Assembly: GCA_030550015.1 (NCBI GenBank)
Contig: JAUQQG010000020.1
Span: 1 to 56,611, forward strand
DNA length: 56,611 nt
Direction: 5' to 3'
From: a bacterium
GTDB taxonomy: Bacteria > Sysuimicrobiota > Sysuimicrobiia > Sysuimicrobiales > Thermofontiviventaceae
A model generated the notes under the pieces. The model was not told where the DNA came from and did no database searches. It saw nothing but the letters and a program-made list of their open reading frames with translations. Within the stretch, counting starts at the first letter, position 1. Each line of letters begins with the position of its first letter. This document shows, piece by piece, positions 25,090 through 33,673 of this stretch. The position numbers and the translations under genes are program-made.

Positions 25090-28000
25090 GTGATCGGGTT
25101 CTTGTGATTGGTGGGGGAATCGCTGGGATCCAGGCCTCCCTGGATCTCGCGAAGGCGGGGGTCAAGGTGGTGCTCGTGGAACGGGCCCCCACGATCGGAG
25201 GGAAAATGTCCGTCCTGGACAAGAACTTCCCGACCTTGGACTGCTCCATCTGCATCGAGGCTCCGAAGATGTCGGAGGTGGAGCAGAATCCCAATATCGA
25301 GATCCTGGCCCCCGCGGAGGTGGAACGCGTGGAGGGGGAGGCGGGGGCGTTTCGGGTGACCATCCGCCAGAAATCCCGGTTCGTGACCGATGAGTGTACG
25401 CGATGCGACCTCTGTACCCAGGCCTGCCCTGTGGTCCTTCCCAACGAGTTCACCGCCTCCATGGAGGTGCGCAAGGCGATCTATACGCCCATTCCCCAGG
25501 CGGTACCCGGGGCGTACATCATCGACATTGATAACTGCCTCAACGACCCTCCTAACTACATCCCCTGCCAGCGGTGTGTGGAGGCCTGTCCTCCCAAGTG
25601 TATCAACTTCCTCATGCCCCGAACGCGCCAGGTCGTGCGCGATGTGGGCGCGATCATCGTGGCAGCTGGGTACGAGCTGTTCGACCCCAGTGTGATGCGT
25701 GCCTATGGGTACGGGACCCATCCGGACATCCTCACCTCCTTGGAGTTTGAGCGCCTCCTCACCTCGGCCGGACCTACGGGAGGGGAGATCATCAAGCCCT
25801 CCAACGGGGAACATCCTCATAACCTCCTGTTCGTCCTGTGCGTGGGCTCTCGGGACAAGCGCTTCTACCCATACTGCTCGCGCTTCTGCTGCATGTACTC
25901 CATCAAGCACGCCTTCCAGGCCATTGACCACGGCGTGAAAGACGTATCCGTGCTGTACATGGATGTTCGCGCCTATGGCAAGGGCTTTGACGCCTTCTGG
26001 CAGAGGACCCAGAACGAGGGGGCCCGGTTCATCCGTGGGAGACCTTCCTCCATTACCCCGGACGGGAACAGCCTGCGCGTCCGTTACGAGGACACCCTCG
26101 CGGGCGAGATCCGGGAAGAGAACTACGACATGGTGGTCCTCGCCCCAGCGGTGCGACCGCCCGAAGGGCTGGCCGATCTGGCTCGGGTCCTGGGGATCGA
26201 GCTGGACTCTGACGGGTTCATCAAGGCAGCAGAGCATCGCGGGGGTCTGATCCTGACCACGAGACCTGGGATCTATGTCGCGGGGTGCGCGGGTGGACCG
26301 AAGGATATCCCGGACAGTGTCGCCGAGGCAGGGGCGGCGGCCTCTGCAGCTCTCACCCACGTGACCACCAGGAGCTGGCCCGAGGAAGCTCACGTGGAGC
26401 CAGTTGTGGACATCGACAAACCAAGGGTCGGCGTGTTCGTCTGCCACTGCGGCAGCAACATCGCTGGGGTTGTAGACGTCAAGAAAGTGGTGGAGTTCGC
26501 CTATACCCTCCCCGATGTGGTCTGGGCACAGGACCAGATGTTCAGCTGCGCAGGCGTCCCCCAGCAGGAGATCGCCCAGACCATTCGAGAGAAAGGGGTC
26601 AACCGCGTCGTGGTGGCAGCTTGCTCCCCTAAGACCCACGAGGGGACATTCCGCGGCGTCCTCGTGCGTGCCGGCCTGAACCCGTACCTCCTGGAGATGG
26701 TGAACCTCCGGAACCAGGACTCCTGGGTGCATAAGGATTTCCGGGAGGAGGCCACCGAGAAGGCCAAAGACATGGTGCGCATGGGGGTGGAGAAGGCGAG
26801 AAGGCTCCAACCGCTTGAACCGCGGCCACAGCCGGTCATCCAGAAGGCGCTGGTCATCGGCGGGGGCATTGCGGGGATGACGGCGGCGGCGAACCTCGCC
26901 CGTCAAGGGTTCGAGACGCATCTAGTGGAGCGGGAGCAGGAGTTGGGAGGGATCTTGCGCTTCCTGGATGAGCTGTGGCCTTCTGGAATCCCTGCCCGTG
27001 AGGTCCTGGAACGGGCCAAGGAGGATGTGGAGAAAGCCGGCGTCCACGTTCACCTCGGCGCGGAGGTCGAGATCATCGGCGGATATGTCGGGAACTTCTT
27101 CGCGCGGCTCACCACAGGGGAAGAGCTGCGGGTCGGGGCGATTGTTATCGCCACTGGGGCGGATCCTTACGTTCCGAAGGAGTTCAACTACGGTGTAGAC
27201 CCGCGCGTCATCACCAACCTTGAGCTGGAGCAGGTCATCGACCAAGTGGACGCCCAGAGGATCACGTTCATCTCCTGCGTGGGATCGCGCCAAGGGCCGA
27301 TGGGATGCTCCCGCTACTGCTGCGCCTCCATGATTGGGCAGGCCTTGCGCTTGAGGAGGAGGGGCAAGCACGTCCGTATCCTTTCCAAGGACATCCGCAC
27401 CTACAGCCGCCAGGCGGAGGAGCTGTACGAGCAGGCGATGCGAGAGGGAGTGGTGTTCCTCCGCTACCAGAGTGATCTCCCTCCACATGAGGCCATCCAC
27501 TACGAGAACGGGATGATCAGCGTCCGCGACGAGCTGTCCGGGAACTTGGTCCACCTCCCGACCGATCTCCTCGTCCTGGTTACGGGCCTCCGGCCGAGGA
27601 AGGAGAACCTCACTGAGCAGCTCAAGCTCGCCCACAGTGAGGATGGGTTCTTCCTTGAGCTCCACCCTAAGCTTGGCCCAGCGGAGACGGCGGTCCAGGG
27701 TGTTTACCTGGGTGGAACGGCACAGGCGCCAAAGGATGTCCGCGACAGCGTGAGCCAAGCCCTTGCTGCCGCTGCGAAGGCGGGAGGGTTGCTCGCCCGT
27801 GGGGTTATCGAGAAGGAGCCACTCACGGCGGTCGTCGATCCCGACAAGTGCATCGGATGCATGCTCTGTGTCTCCGCCTGTCCTTTCGGGGCCATCGAGA
27901 TGCTCGGGAAGGTCAGGGAGGGGAAGGTACGGATCATCGAGGCCGCCTGTCAGGGATGCGGTACCTGCGCGGCCACCTGCAACTACGATGCCATCACCAT

Positions 28001-28487
28001 GCCCTCCTTCACAAAGGAGCAGATCCTGGCGCAAATCGACGCGGCGCTGGCGGAGCGGCCGCAGGAGAAGGTTATCGTCTTCGCCTGCAACTGGTGCTCC
28101 TATGCCGGTGCAGACCAGGCGGGCATCGAGAAGCTCCAGTACCCGCCCTCGGCCCGGATCATCCGCACCATGTGCTCGGCCCGGGTGGAGCAGGACTTCG
28201 TGGCCCGTGCCTTCGAGAAAGGAGCAGGGGCGGTGTTAATCACAGGGTGCCGCCTGACGGAGCAGGGCTCGGACTGCCACTACAACTACGCCAACCGCCA
28301 GACGGCCAAGCGGTTTGAGCTCTGGAAGAAGAAGTTCGTCCGCCAGGGGATCGCCCCGGAGCGGTTCCAGCTCCAGTGGATTTCCGCATCGGAAGGGAAA
28401 CTCTTTGCTAGTAAGATGGCTGAGATGCACCGGGTCGTACAGGAGTACTGCCGACAGCTTGCAGCCGTACAAAGGAGTGACGCATGA
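25086..28487 (+). CDS. hdrA: HdrA-HdrA-MvhD triple fusion, flavin/iron-sulfur electron-transfer protein
   Basis: 1133 aa. Module 1 (about 1-440): FAD motif GGGIAG (9-14), PTLDCSICIEAPK (about 50), ferredoxin cysteines CTRCDLCTQACP (about 103) and CQRCVEACP (about 161), CVGSRDKRFYPYCSRFCC (about 252). Module 2 (about 447-985): CHCGSNIAG (about 453), a second FAD motif GGGIAG (about 588) without the cysteine insert, CVGSRQGPMGCSRYCC (about 732), then two [4Fe-4S] motifs CIGCMLCVSACP and CQGCGTCAATC (about 922, 956). Module 3 (about 995-1130): MvhD/FrhD-like, FACNWCSYAG. The layout recalls QmoA joined to QmoB. Expected to pass electrons between ferredoxin, flavins and the HdrCB and Etf proteins that follow. 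Confidence 0.92.
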   Translation: MSDRVLVIGGGIAGIQASLDLAKAGVKVVLVERAPTIGGKMSVLDKNFPTLDCSICIEAPKMSEVEQNPNIEILAPAEVERVEGEAGAFRVTIRQKSRFVTDECTRCDLCTQACPVVLPNEFTASMEVRKAIYTPIPQAVPGAYIIDIDNCLNDPPNYIPCQRCVEACPPKCINFLMPRTRQVVRDVGAIIVAAGYELFDPSVMRAYGYGTHPDILTSLEFERLLTSAGPTGGEIIKPSNGEHPHNLLFVLCVGSRDKRFYPYCSRFCCMYSIKHAFQAIDHGVKDVSVLYMDVRAYGKGFDAFWQRTQNEGARFIRGRPSSITPDGNSLRVRYEDTLAGEIREENYDMVVLAPAVRPPEGLADLARVLGIELDSDGFIKAAEHRGGLILTTRPGIYVAGCAGGPKDIPDSVAEAGAAASAALTHVTTRSWPEEAHVEPVVDIDKPRVGVFVCHCGSNIAGVVDVKKVVEFAYTLPDVVWAQDQMFSCAGVPQQEIAQTIREKGVNRVVVAACSPKTHEGTFRGVLVRAGLNPYLLEMVNLRNQDSWVHKDFREEATEKAKDMVRMGVEKARRLQPLEPRPQPVIQKALVIGGGIAGMTAAANLARQGFETHLVEREQELGGILRFLDELWPSGIPAREVLERAKEDVEKAGVHVHLGAEVEIIGGYVGNFFARLTTGEELRVGAIVIATGADPYVPKEFNYGVDPRVITNLELEQVIDQVDAQRITFISCVGSRQGPMGCSRYCCASMIGQALRLRRRGKHVRILSKDIRTYSRQAEELYEQAMREGVVFLRYQSDLPPHEAIHYENGMISVRDELSGNLVHLPTDLLVLVTGLRPRKENLTEQLKLAHSEDGFFLELHPKLGPAETAVQGVYLGGTAQAPKDVRDSVSQALAAAAKAGGLLARGVIEKEPLTAVVDPDKCIGCMLCVSACPFGAIEMLGKVREGKVRIIEAACQGCGTCAATCNYDAITMPSFTKEQILAQIDAALAERPQEKVIVFACNWCSYAGADQAGIEKLQYPPSARIIRTMCSARVEQDFVARAFEKGAGAVLITGCRLTEQGSDCHYNYANRQTAKRFELWKKKFVRQGIAPERFQLQWISASEGKLFASKMAEMHRVVQEYCRQLAAVQRSDA

Positions 28488-28571
28488 CCCGAATCCCACG
28501 GGCTTGGGGATGTCGGGGGCCCCACAGATTTGCACAGGCAGATGTGTGGGGTAGAGAGGAGGTACCTGTCC

Positions 28572-29726
28572 ATGGGAGCGATGGCTGAGGTCACCTTCGA
28601 TGATGCCACATGGGAACGGCTCTTCCAGATCACAGGTGGCGTCTTCGCTCCCTGCTTCAGTTGCGGCGTATGCACGGCCTCGTGCCCCTGGGGGCTCGTA
28701 GGAGAAGGGAAGGTGCGTATTCGGGATCTGGTTCGGAGGATCCAGCTGGGCCTCGATCCGGATTCCGAGGAAAGTCTGTGGTTGTGCACCACCTGCGCAG
28801 CGTGCGTGGCCAGCTGCCCGCGCGGGGTAGATATCCCTGAAGGATTCCTTGCCCTGCGGTCCCAGGCCTGGCGGGAAGGTAAGGTCCCACGAAATCTGCA
28901 CGCCGTGCTGTGGGCCGTCCACTGGGACGCCAACCCCTACCGTCGGCCACCCACGCATAGGCCGTTGTGGGCTAAGGGGCTAGAGGTGAAGGAGTTCACC
29001 CCAGATGACGAGGTTCTGTACTATGTGGGATGCACCCCGTCCTACGACCGGCGCATCCAGAAAGTGGCGAGGAGCTTGGTGGAGATCCTGAAACGGAGCG
29101 GCGTCTCCTTCGGCACCCTCGGGGAGCGGGAGCGGTGTTGTGGGGACAGCATCCGTTCCTTCGGGCACGATGCCTACCTTCGGCGGTACGTGGAGGGACA
29201 CGCCAAGCTGTTTGCCGAGGTAGGGGCGAAGACGGTGGTCACCACCTCCCCCCATTGCTACGATATGTTCCGGCGCTATTACCCTGACCTCAGCGGGGGC
29301 TTCCAGCCGCTCCACTACACGGAGTATCTCGCACGTCTCCTCGAAGAAGGACGCCTGCGGTTTACGCGGGAAGTGCCCGTACGCGTCACCTACCACGACC
29401 CGTGTTACCTGGGGCGGAGGAACGGAGTGTACGAGGAGCCTCGCAAGCTCCTCCAGGCAATCCCAGGGGTGGAGCTCGTGGAGATGCGCGAGAACCGGGA
29501 GCAGGCCCTCTGTTGTGGCGGTGGGGGCGGGAGGATGTGGATGGAGACAAAGCCCGAGGAGCGGTTCAGTAACCTGCGGGTCCAGCAGGCGGCGGAGACC
29601 GGGGCAGAGCTCCTGGTCACTGCCTGTCCGCATTGCATCACCTGTTTGGAGGATAGCCTCAAGGTGGTGGGGATCTCAGGGCTTCGGGTGGTCGATGTCG
29701 CAGAGATCGTCGCGCAGGCAATGTAG
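28572..29726 (+). CDS. HdrC-HdrB fusion (heterodisulfide reductase-like iron-sulfur protein)
   Basis: 384 aa. The N-terminal HdrC part has two [4Fe-4S] sites, CFSCGVCTASCP and CTTCAACVASCP (about residues 28 and 72). The C-terminal HdrB/HdrD part has two intact CCG domains: GCTPSYDRR, ERCCGDSIRSF, SPHCYDMF, and DPCYLGRRNGVYEEPR, LCCGGGGGRMW, CPHC. It should therefore hold two noncubane [4Fe-4S] clusters like true HdrB. ATG at 28572 was chosen over upstream starts for AGGAGGT 8 bases away. No heterodisulfide is expected in bacteria, so the real acceptor is unknown; the Etf genes next door suggest a flavoprotein route. Confidence 0.88.
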   Translation: MGAMAEVTFDDATWERLFQITGGVFAPCFSCGVCTASCPWGLVGEGKVRIRDLVRRIQLGLDPDSEESLWLCTTCAACVASCPRGVDIPEGFLALRSQAWREGKVPRNLHAVLWAVHWDANPYRRPPTHRPLWAKGLEVKEFTPDDEVLYYVGCTPSYDRRIQKVARSLVEILKRSGVSFGTLGERERCCGDSIRSFGHDAYLRRYVEGHAKLFAEVGAKTVVTTSPHCYDMFRRYYPDLSGGFQPLHYTEYLARLLEEGRLRFTREVPVRVTYHDPCYLGRRNGVYEEPRKLLQAIPGVELVEMRENREQALCCGGGGGRMWMETKPEERFSNLRVQQAAETGAELLVTACPHCITCLEDSLKVVGISGLRVVDVAEIVAQAM

Positions 29727-29768
29727 TGAGGAGTTAGGAGTGAGAAGTCAGGAGTAAAGACAAGGAGC
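29727..29768. repeat. Seven-base tandem repeat between hdrCB and etfA
   Basis: Six heptamers in register straight after the stop codon: TGAGGAG, TTAGGAG, TGAGAAG, TCAGGAG, TAAAGAC, AAGGAGC. The AGGAG repeats are also ribosome-binding-like but too far from the etfA start. Confidence 0.6.
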
Positions 29769-29817
29769 GGATCATAGGGAAGGCTTGGGCAAGAGGGAGA
29801 GGGGGCAGGGTTTCCAT

Positions 29818-30819
29818 ATGGTAGAGTCCCTCTATAAGCCGGAGGAGGCGAAGGGCCTCTGGGTTTACCTGGAGCAGACCGACGGGAAGCTAGAGGGCGT
29901 GGGATTGGAGCTCCTCGGGAAAGGGCGCGCGCTCGCGGACGCGCTTGGTGATAAGCTTACCGGCGTCCTCCTGGGGGATGGCGTGGAGCCCTTGGCGCGT
30001 GAGGCGATCAGCCACGGGGCAGATGAGGTCTTGGTTGTGGAGAACCCTCGCCTGGACGTTTACCGCACCGATACCTATACGAACGCCCTTTTCCATGTCG
30101 TTCGATCTCACAAACCCTCCATCTTCCTCCTCGGTGCCACCCCGAACGGGAGAGATCTGGCTGCCCGCTTGGCTGCGAGGCTGCGCACAGGGCTCACAGC
30201 GGACTGTGTCGACCTGGGGATCGAGGAGGGGACGGGCCTTCTGCTGGGGATCACCGCAGGGTTTGGAGGAGGCATCCTGGCCACGATCAAGTGCCCGAAC
30301 CACCGGCCCCAGATGGCCACAGTCCGGCCAGGGGTTTTCCCGCGTCCCGTTCCAGAGGCGAAGCGGAGGGGCAAAATCAGGCGCTTGGATGTGCCTGTCC
30401 AGGAAAGCGCAATCCAGGTCCTCGAGCGGAGGGTAGGGGCTGAGGCTGATCTCACCACAGCGAAGGTCCTGGTCATTGGGGGTGGGGGGACGCGTGGGGA
30501 CTTCCGCCTCCTGAAGGAGCTGGCGGACCTCCTAGGCGGCCAGCTCGGGGCGACCAGGGTGGCCGTGGATGCTGGGTGGGCTCCCCGAGAGTGGCAGATC
30601 GGCCAGACGGGCTATGTGACACGCCCGAAGCTTGCCATTGTCTGCGGGGCGAGCGGAGCCATGCAATTCACAGTTGGGATCGAGGGAGCAGAAACTGTGG
30701 TAGCCATCAACATCGATGGGGAGGCCCCGATCTTCGAATACGCCGACTATGGCATTGTCGACGATGTGTTTGCCTTCCTTCCCGCGTTGATCGAACAGAT
30801 CCGTCGGTTGAAGCACTAA
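29818..30819 (+). CDS. etfA: Electron transfer flavoprotein, alpha subunit (locus 1)
   Basis: 333 aa from ATG 29818; a TTG start at 29785 is possible but unconserved. The N-terminal domain starts GLWVYLEQTDGKL. The C-terminal FAD domain has GGGGTRGDFRLLKELADLLGGQLGATR, IGQTGYVTRPKLAIVCGASGAMQFTVGI and NIDGEAPIFEYADYGIVDD, the standard EtfA FAD-binding blocks. There is no ferredoxin insert. Cotranscribed with etfB and the Hdr genes. It probably exchanges electrons with the HdrCB/HdrA complex; a dehydrogenase partner is not encoded alongside. Confidence 0.93.
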   Translation: MVESLYKPEEAKGLWVYLEQTDGKLEGVGLELLGKGRALADALGDKLTGVLLGDGVEPLAREAISHGADEVLVVENPRLDVYRTDTYTNALFHVVRSHKPSIFLLGATPNGRDLAARLAARLRTGLTADCVDLGIEEGTGLLLGITAGFGGGILATIKCPNHRPQMATVRPGVFPRPVPEAKRRGKIRRLDVPVQESAIQVLERRVGAEADLTTAKVLVIGGGGTRGDFRLLKELADLLGGQLGATRVAVDAGWAPREWQIGQTGYVTRPKLAIVCGASGAMQFTVGIEGAETVVAINIDGEAPIFEYADYGIVDDVFAFLPALIEQIRRLKH

Positions 30820-30825
30820 GTCGAG

Positions 30826-30879
30826 GGATGCCGTGGGATCCGTGTAATCCATGCAATACGCCTGATCAACCCAATATGG
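30826..30879. repeat. Nine-base periodic repeat between etfA and etfB
   Basis: Six units in register: GGATGCCGT, GGGATCCGT, GTAATCCAT, GCAATACGC, CTGATCAAC, CCAATATGG. The unit pattern resembles that of the dsbA-VKOR spacer at 6421. Confidence 0.6.
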
Positions 30880-30890
30880 GAGTGGAGAGG

Positions 30891-31697
30891 ATGGCAGGGC
30901 CGCGCATCATCGTGTGTATGAAGGTGGTTCCTAAACCGGAGGAGGTCCGCATCAACCCGGAGACGAAGACGCTGGACCGCGCGCGGGCGCGTTCCGAGAT
31001 TAATCCCCCCGACCTCAACGCCCTGGAGGCCGCCCTCCAGTTGAAGGAGCAATGGAACGGCTGGGTGGGGGTCCTCTCCATGGGACCACCCTTCTTCGAG
31101 CCCTACCTCCGCCTCGCCCTGGCGATGGGGGCTGATGCGGCCTACCTCTTGAGCGACAGGGCCTTCGCGGGCGCGGACACCCTTGCCACGGCCTACACAT
31201 TGGCAAAGGGCATCGCGCGCATTGGAAACTACGACCTGGTCCTTTGCGGCGAGGAGTCCTCGGATGGTGCCACAGGGCAAGTCCCCGCGCAAATCGGGGA
31301 GTGGCTGGGCATCCCTCAAGTAACCTATGCCTCCGCCATTGAACTCTGGCCAGAGGACAGGAAGGCAAAGATCCGGAGGGAGCTGGCAGGAGGCTACGAA
31401 GTTGTAGCGGTCCCCCTTCCCATTGTTGTGTCCGTCCGGGTCGGCATAAACGAGCCGCGCTTCCTCGATCCGCTCCGCATGGATTGGGCGGACGACCTTC
31501 CCATCACCGTGTGGAGCGCGAAGGACCTTGAGGTGGACCCCGAACTCGTCGGGGTCGCAGGATCTCCCACCATTGTTGCAGGGATCAGCGAAGCTGGGAC
31601 ACGAGAGCGCAAGCGCGAGATCCTCGTGGGCACGCCAGAAGAAAAGGCCGCTGTTCTTGTGGATCGCCTCAAGGACCTCCTTCGGGAGTTCCTATAG
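30891..31697 (+). CDS. etfB: Electron transfer flavoprotein, beta subunit (locus 1)
   Basis: 268 aa. IIVCMKVVPKPEEVRINPETKTL at the N-terminus and NPPDLNALEAALQLKE are typical EtfB. The nucleotide loop reads CGEESSDGATGQVPAQIGEWLGIPQ, closer to the CG-x3-DGDT-x-QVGP pattern of Etf proteins that bind FAD in the beta subunit and bifurcate electrons than to the AMP-binding loop of the second EtfB at 49331. This assignment is inference from a short motif. ATG 30891 has GGAGAGG just before it. Last gene of the run; a strong terminator follows 12 bases after the stop. Confidence 0.92.
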   Translation: MAGPRIIVCMKVVPKPEEVRINPETKTLDRARARSEINPPDLNALEAALQLKEQWNGWVGVLSMGPPFFEPYLRLALAMGADAAYLLSDRAFAGADTLATAYTLAKGIARIGNYDLVLCGEESSDGATGQVPAQIGEWLGIPQVTYASAIELWPEDRKAKIRRELAGGYEVVAVPLPIVVSVRVGINEPRFLDPLRMDWADDLPITVWSAKDLEVDPELVGVAGSPTIVAGISEAGTRERKREILVGTPEEKAAVLVDRLKDLLREFL

Positions 31698-31708
31698 CAC
31701 CGAGGCTA

Positions 31709-31748
31709 GGAAAGAAAAGAAGGCGGGATCCCGCCTTCTTTTCTTTCC
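31709..31748. terminator. Bidirectional rho-independent terminator after etfB
   Basis: A perfect 40-base palindrome with arms 31709-31728 and 31729-31748: a GC core (GGCGGGATCCCGCC) flanked by A-rich and T-rich sides, so it can terminate in both directions. It serves etfB on the plus strand and the zinc-ribbon gene ending at 31781 on the minus strand. Confidence 0.85.
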
Positions 31749-31780
31749 TTACCCCCGATCACAAAGACCGCAATCGGAGT

Positions 31781-31957
31781 TCAGTCCCCCTCGCCGAAAT
31801 CGCGGTACTCAGGTGGCGCCCACTCCTCCTGGAGCCGGTAGAGCTCGCTGAGGCATCGCCAGCAGAGGCAACGGTAGCCGAAAGGCCACCTGTCCGGGGT
31901 CTCTTCAAAGTGCGTCAGAGTTCCGCAACGTTCACACCACTGGATGACGACAGCCAT
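31781..31957 (-). CDS. Small zinc-ribbon protein
   Basis: 58 aa from ATG 31957, chosen for GAGGAGGAAGAGG directly upstream; an earlier in-frame Met adds 14 residues. Two Cys-x-x-Cys knuckles (WCERCG at about 7-12, CLCWRC at about 30-35) form a zinc ribbon, and the tail is acidic and aromatic (EWAPPEYRDFGEGD). No known family assigned. It stands alone between two oppositely oriented operons. The 31958-32152 interval upstream shows no gene and no convincing promoter. Confidence 0.6.
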   Translation of the reverse strand: MAVVIQWCERCGTLTHFEETPDRWPFGYRCLCWRCLSELYRLQEEWAPPEYRDFGEGD

Positions 31958-32152
31958 CCTCTTCCTCCTCTCAGGTATTGGGTCCCCGGATATCCCCACT
32001 CACAGTCTACCCATTCCCGCACAAGGATGCATGAGCCAATTGGTCTATTCGCGCAACGCACGAGGAAGCCTCAGCAAGCTCTGAGGGGGTTCGGAGGAAG
32101 ACATGGAGCTCGTGGGTGTTGGTTGTCATAGGTTGTGTGGTTCCCCACCGAA

Positions 32153-33088
32153 CTACTGCGTACGGAAGTCGTGACAGGTATTGCAGAGGGTGGGGGCATA
32201 GTGGGCCGCCTTATCGGTGTGGCAGCTCTGGCAGGTCTTGCGGCTCTGCAAAGTCCACGCGTGGGGCTGGTGGCATGTGGTGCAGGAGGTGACTGCGTGG
32301 ACCTGTTGGGTATGCAGGCCGGCCTTCAAGGCGTCCTGGTGACAAGAAGCACAGTTGACCACTGGTTGCGCCTTCTCGTGGGGCTTGTGACAGTCCCCAC
32401 AGGCGAACTGCATGGGAGCCTTCGCTGGCCATCCCACAGTGCGCTTAGGCGGGATCGCTTGGTGGCACTCCAAGCAGGTCTGGCGCACGGGGCGGAGAGG
32501 GCTGCCTTCCCGGAGGTAGTTGTGGCACTGGAGGCAGTGGAACTCAGACATTTCCTTGATCTTTACCGCCTTCTCCCCGATTGCTTGGGCCTCATGGCAG
32601 ACGGCGCAGATCTGGGACGGTGGTTTGAACCGGTGGATGGTTACCGAGTGGCACTTGGTGCAGGCGATGTTCTGGCGTTCTACATGGACCTTATGGCCTG
32701 CGGTCTCGGCGACCTGTTTCCACTGCGGGTTCCCGCTCTCGTGGCAGCGGGCGCAGGCTTCATCGGGGACAAAGGCGTGCTTGGAAACCCGTTCTGGGCG
32801 CTTGAGGGCGAACAGGATCACTTGCTCGGCGCTGGCGAGGATGCTCTGCTCGTGACAGTTGTGGCAGGAAACGGTCCTGTGCTCACTCGTCTTCCAGCGG
32901 TCCCAGGCCTCCTCCATGGTGTGGCAGGAGCGGCAGAAGCTTGGGTCGTTCATGGTATAGTCGTAAGCCCGGTAACCTCCGAAGACGGCCACGGTGGTGA
33001 GGAGAACAATGAGGAGCCCAAGCACGACCAGAACCGGACGGGGGAGGCTTCGGATTTTGACGAACCAGCTACGGATTCTCCTGCGCAT
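32153..33088 (-). CDS. Twelve-haem NapC/NirT-type membrane-anchored cytochrome c
   Basis: 311 aa. A single N-terminal membrane anchor (about residues 17-38) is followed by MNDPSFCRSCHTMEEAWDRW, the NapC/NirT quinol-dehydrogenase start. I count twelve CxxCH motifs (CRSCH, CHNCH, CARCH, CTKCH, CAVCH, CLQCH, CLECH, CGDCH, CASCH, CTTCH, CQSCH, CNTCH), against four or five in ordinary NapC/CymA. It would take electrons from menaquinol and conduct them outward through a long haem wire. Last gene of the sdh-gltA run, 6 bases after the preceding gene, so expression is tied to the TCA genes. Confidence 0.9.
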   Translation of the reverse strand: MRRRIRSWFVKIRSLPRPVLVVLGLLIVLLTTVAVFGGYRAYDYTMNDPSFCRSCHTMEEAWDRWKTSEHRTVSCHNCHEQSILASAEQVILFALKRPERVSKHAFVPDEACARCHESGNPQWKQVAETAGHKVHVERQNIACTKCHSVTIHRFKPPSQICAVCHEAQAIGEKAVKIKEMSEFHCLQCHNYLREGSPLRPVRQTCLECHQAIPPKRTVGWPAKAPMQFACGDCHKPHEKAQPVVNCASCHQDALKAGLHTQQVHAVTSCTTCHQPHAWTLQSRKTCQSCHTDKAAHYAPTLCNTCHDFRTQ

Positions 33089-33094
33089 GGCGAT

Positions 33095-33616
33095 TTAGGG
33101 AAATCTCCTCAGGAGTTCTCTGAGTGCTCCGTCTGCCACATAGGGAGGCGCTGCAAGCCAGAGGATGAGCGCCCCACTCTGGTAATAGAAGTGCTTCTGG
33201 CCAAGCCCCTCTGTGACGAACACCACTCTTCCTTCCATCTCCAGTTGCTGCGGTGCCGAAAAGACCTGGATCCCTCTGCGCATCCGTCTGTTCATCCGCC
33301 ATAAGAGCCACGTTGCCTGCAACGGGCTACGTGCCCGCGTGATCCACACCGTCGCCTTCCCCAGTTCGCCCCCGTACTGCGCGATCACCCCCGAATCCGA
33401 GATGACCGGCCGGCCATGGAGGCGGTTTATCTCTTCCACGGCAGCCCTTCCCGTTACCACCTCTTCCAGGCGAAGGCCTGCAAGGACTGGAGGCAGATCC
33501 AACTTTGCTCCAGGGGCTCGTTTCGGAGGGACCGCGTGGATGGCCAGAAGGCCCAGAGCGAGGAGGAGAAGGCCCCCGAGGACGACAATATTCACCACGA
33601 GGGCCTTCCGCTTCAC
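33095..33616 (-). CDS. Membrane-anchored extracytoplasmic protein of unknown function
   Basis: 173 aa with an N-terminal hydrophobic anchor or uncleaved signal (about residues 6-28) and a soluble alpha/beta domain (VEEINRLHGRPV, YGGELGKATVWITRA, GRVVFVTEGLGQKHFYYQSGALILWLAAP). No cysteines or haem motifs. I do not recognise the family. Its tight linkage to the 12-haem cytochrome, whose gene starts 6 bases after it, suggests an accessory or partner subunit of that electron-transfer complex outside the membrane. Confidence 0.7.
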   Translation of the reverse strand: MKRKALVVNIVVLGGLLLLALGLLAIHAVPPKRAPGAKLDLPPVLAGLRLEEVVTGRAAVEEINRLHGRPVISDSGVIAQYGGELGKATVWITRARSPLQATWLLWRMNRRMRRGIQVFSAPQQLEMEGRVVFVTEGLGQKHFYYQSGALILWLAAPPYVADGALRELLRRFP

Positions 33617-33673
33617 TCCTTGATCTCCTCCAACGACCTTTTGAGCAAGCGCAAGGGCCTGTCCTTATGGATC

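Noticed and set aside
24792-26921. A 709-codon minus-strand open frame opposite korC and the HdrA fusion, and similar long antisense frames (for example 14200-15117 and 39774-41057)
   Set aside because: They mirror high-GC coding genes, have low-complexity His/Arg/Pro/Leu content and no family motifs, while the plus-strand proteins carry unmistakable motifs.
28520-28551. CCCCACA/TGTGGGG inverted repeat between the hdrA fusion and hdrCB as a terminator
   Set aside because: Seven-bp stem with an 18-base loop and no T-run; the genes are otherwise spaced as an operon, so I did not annotate it.
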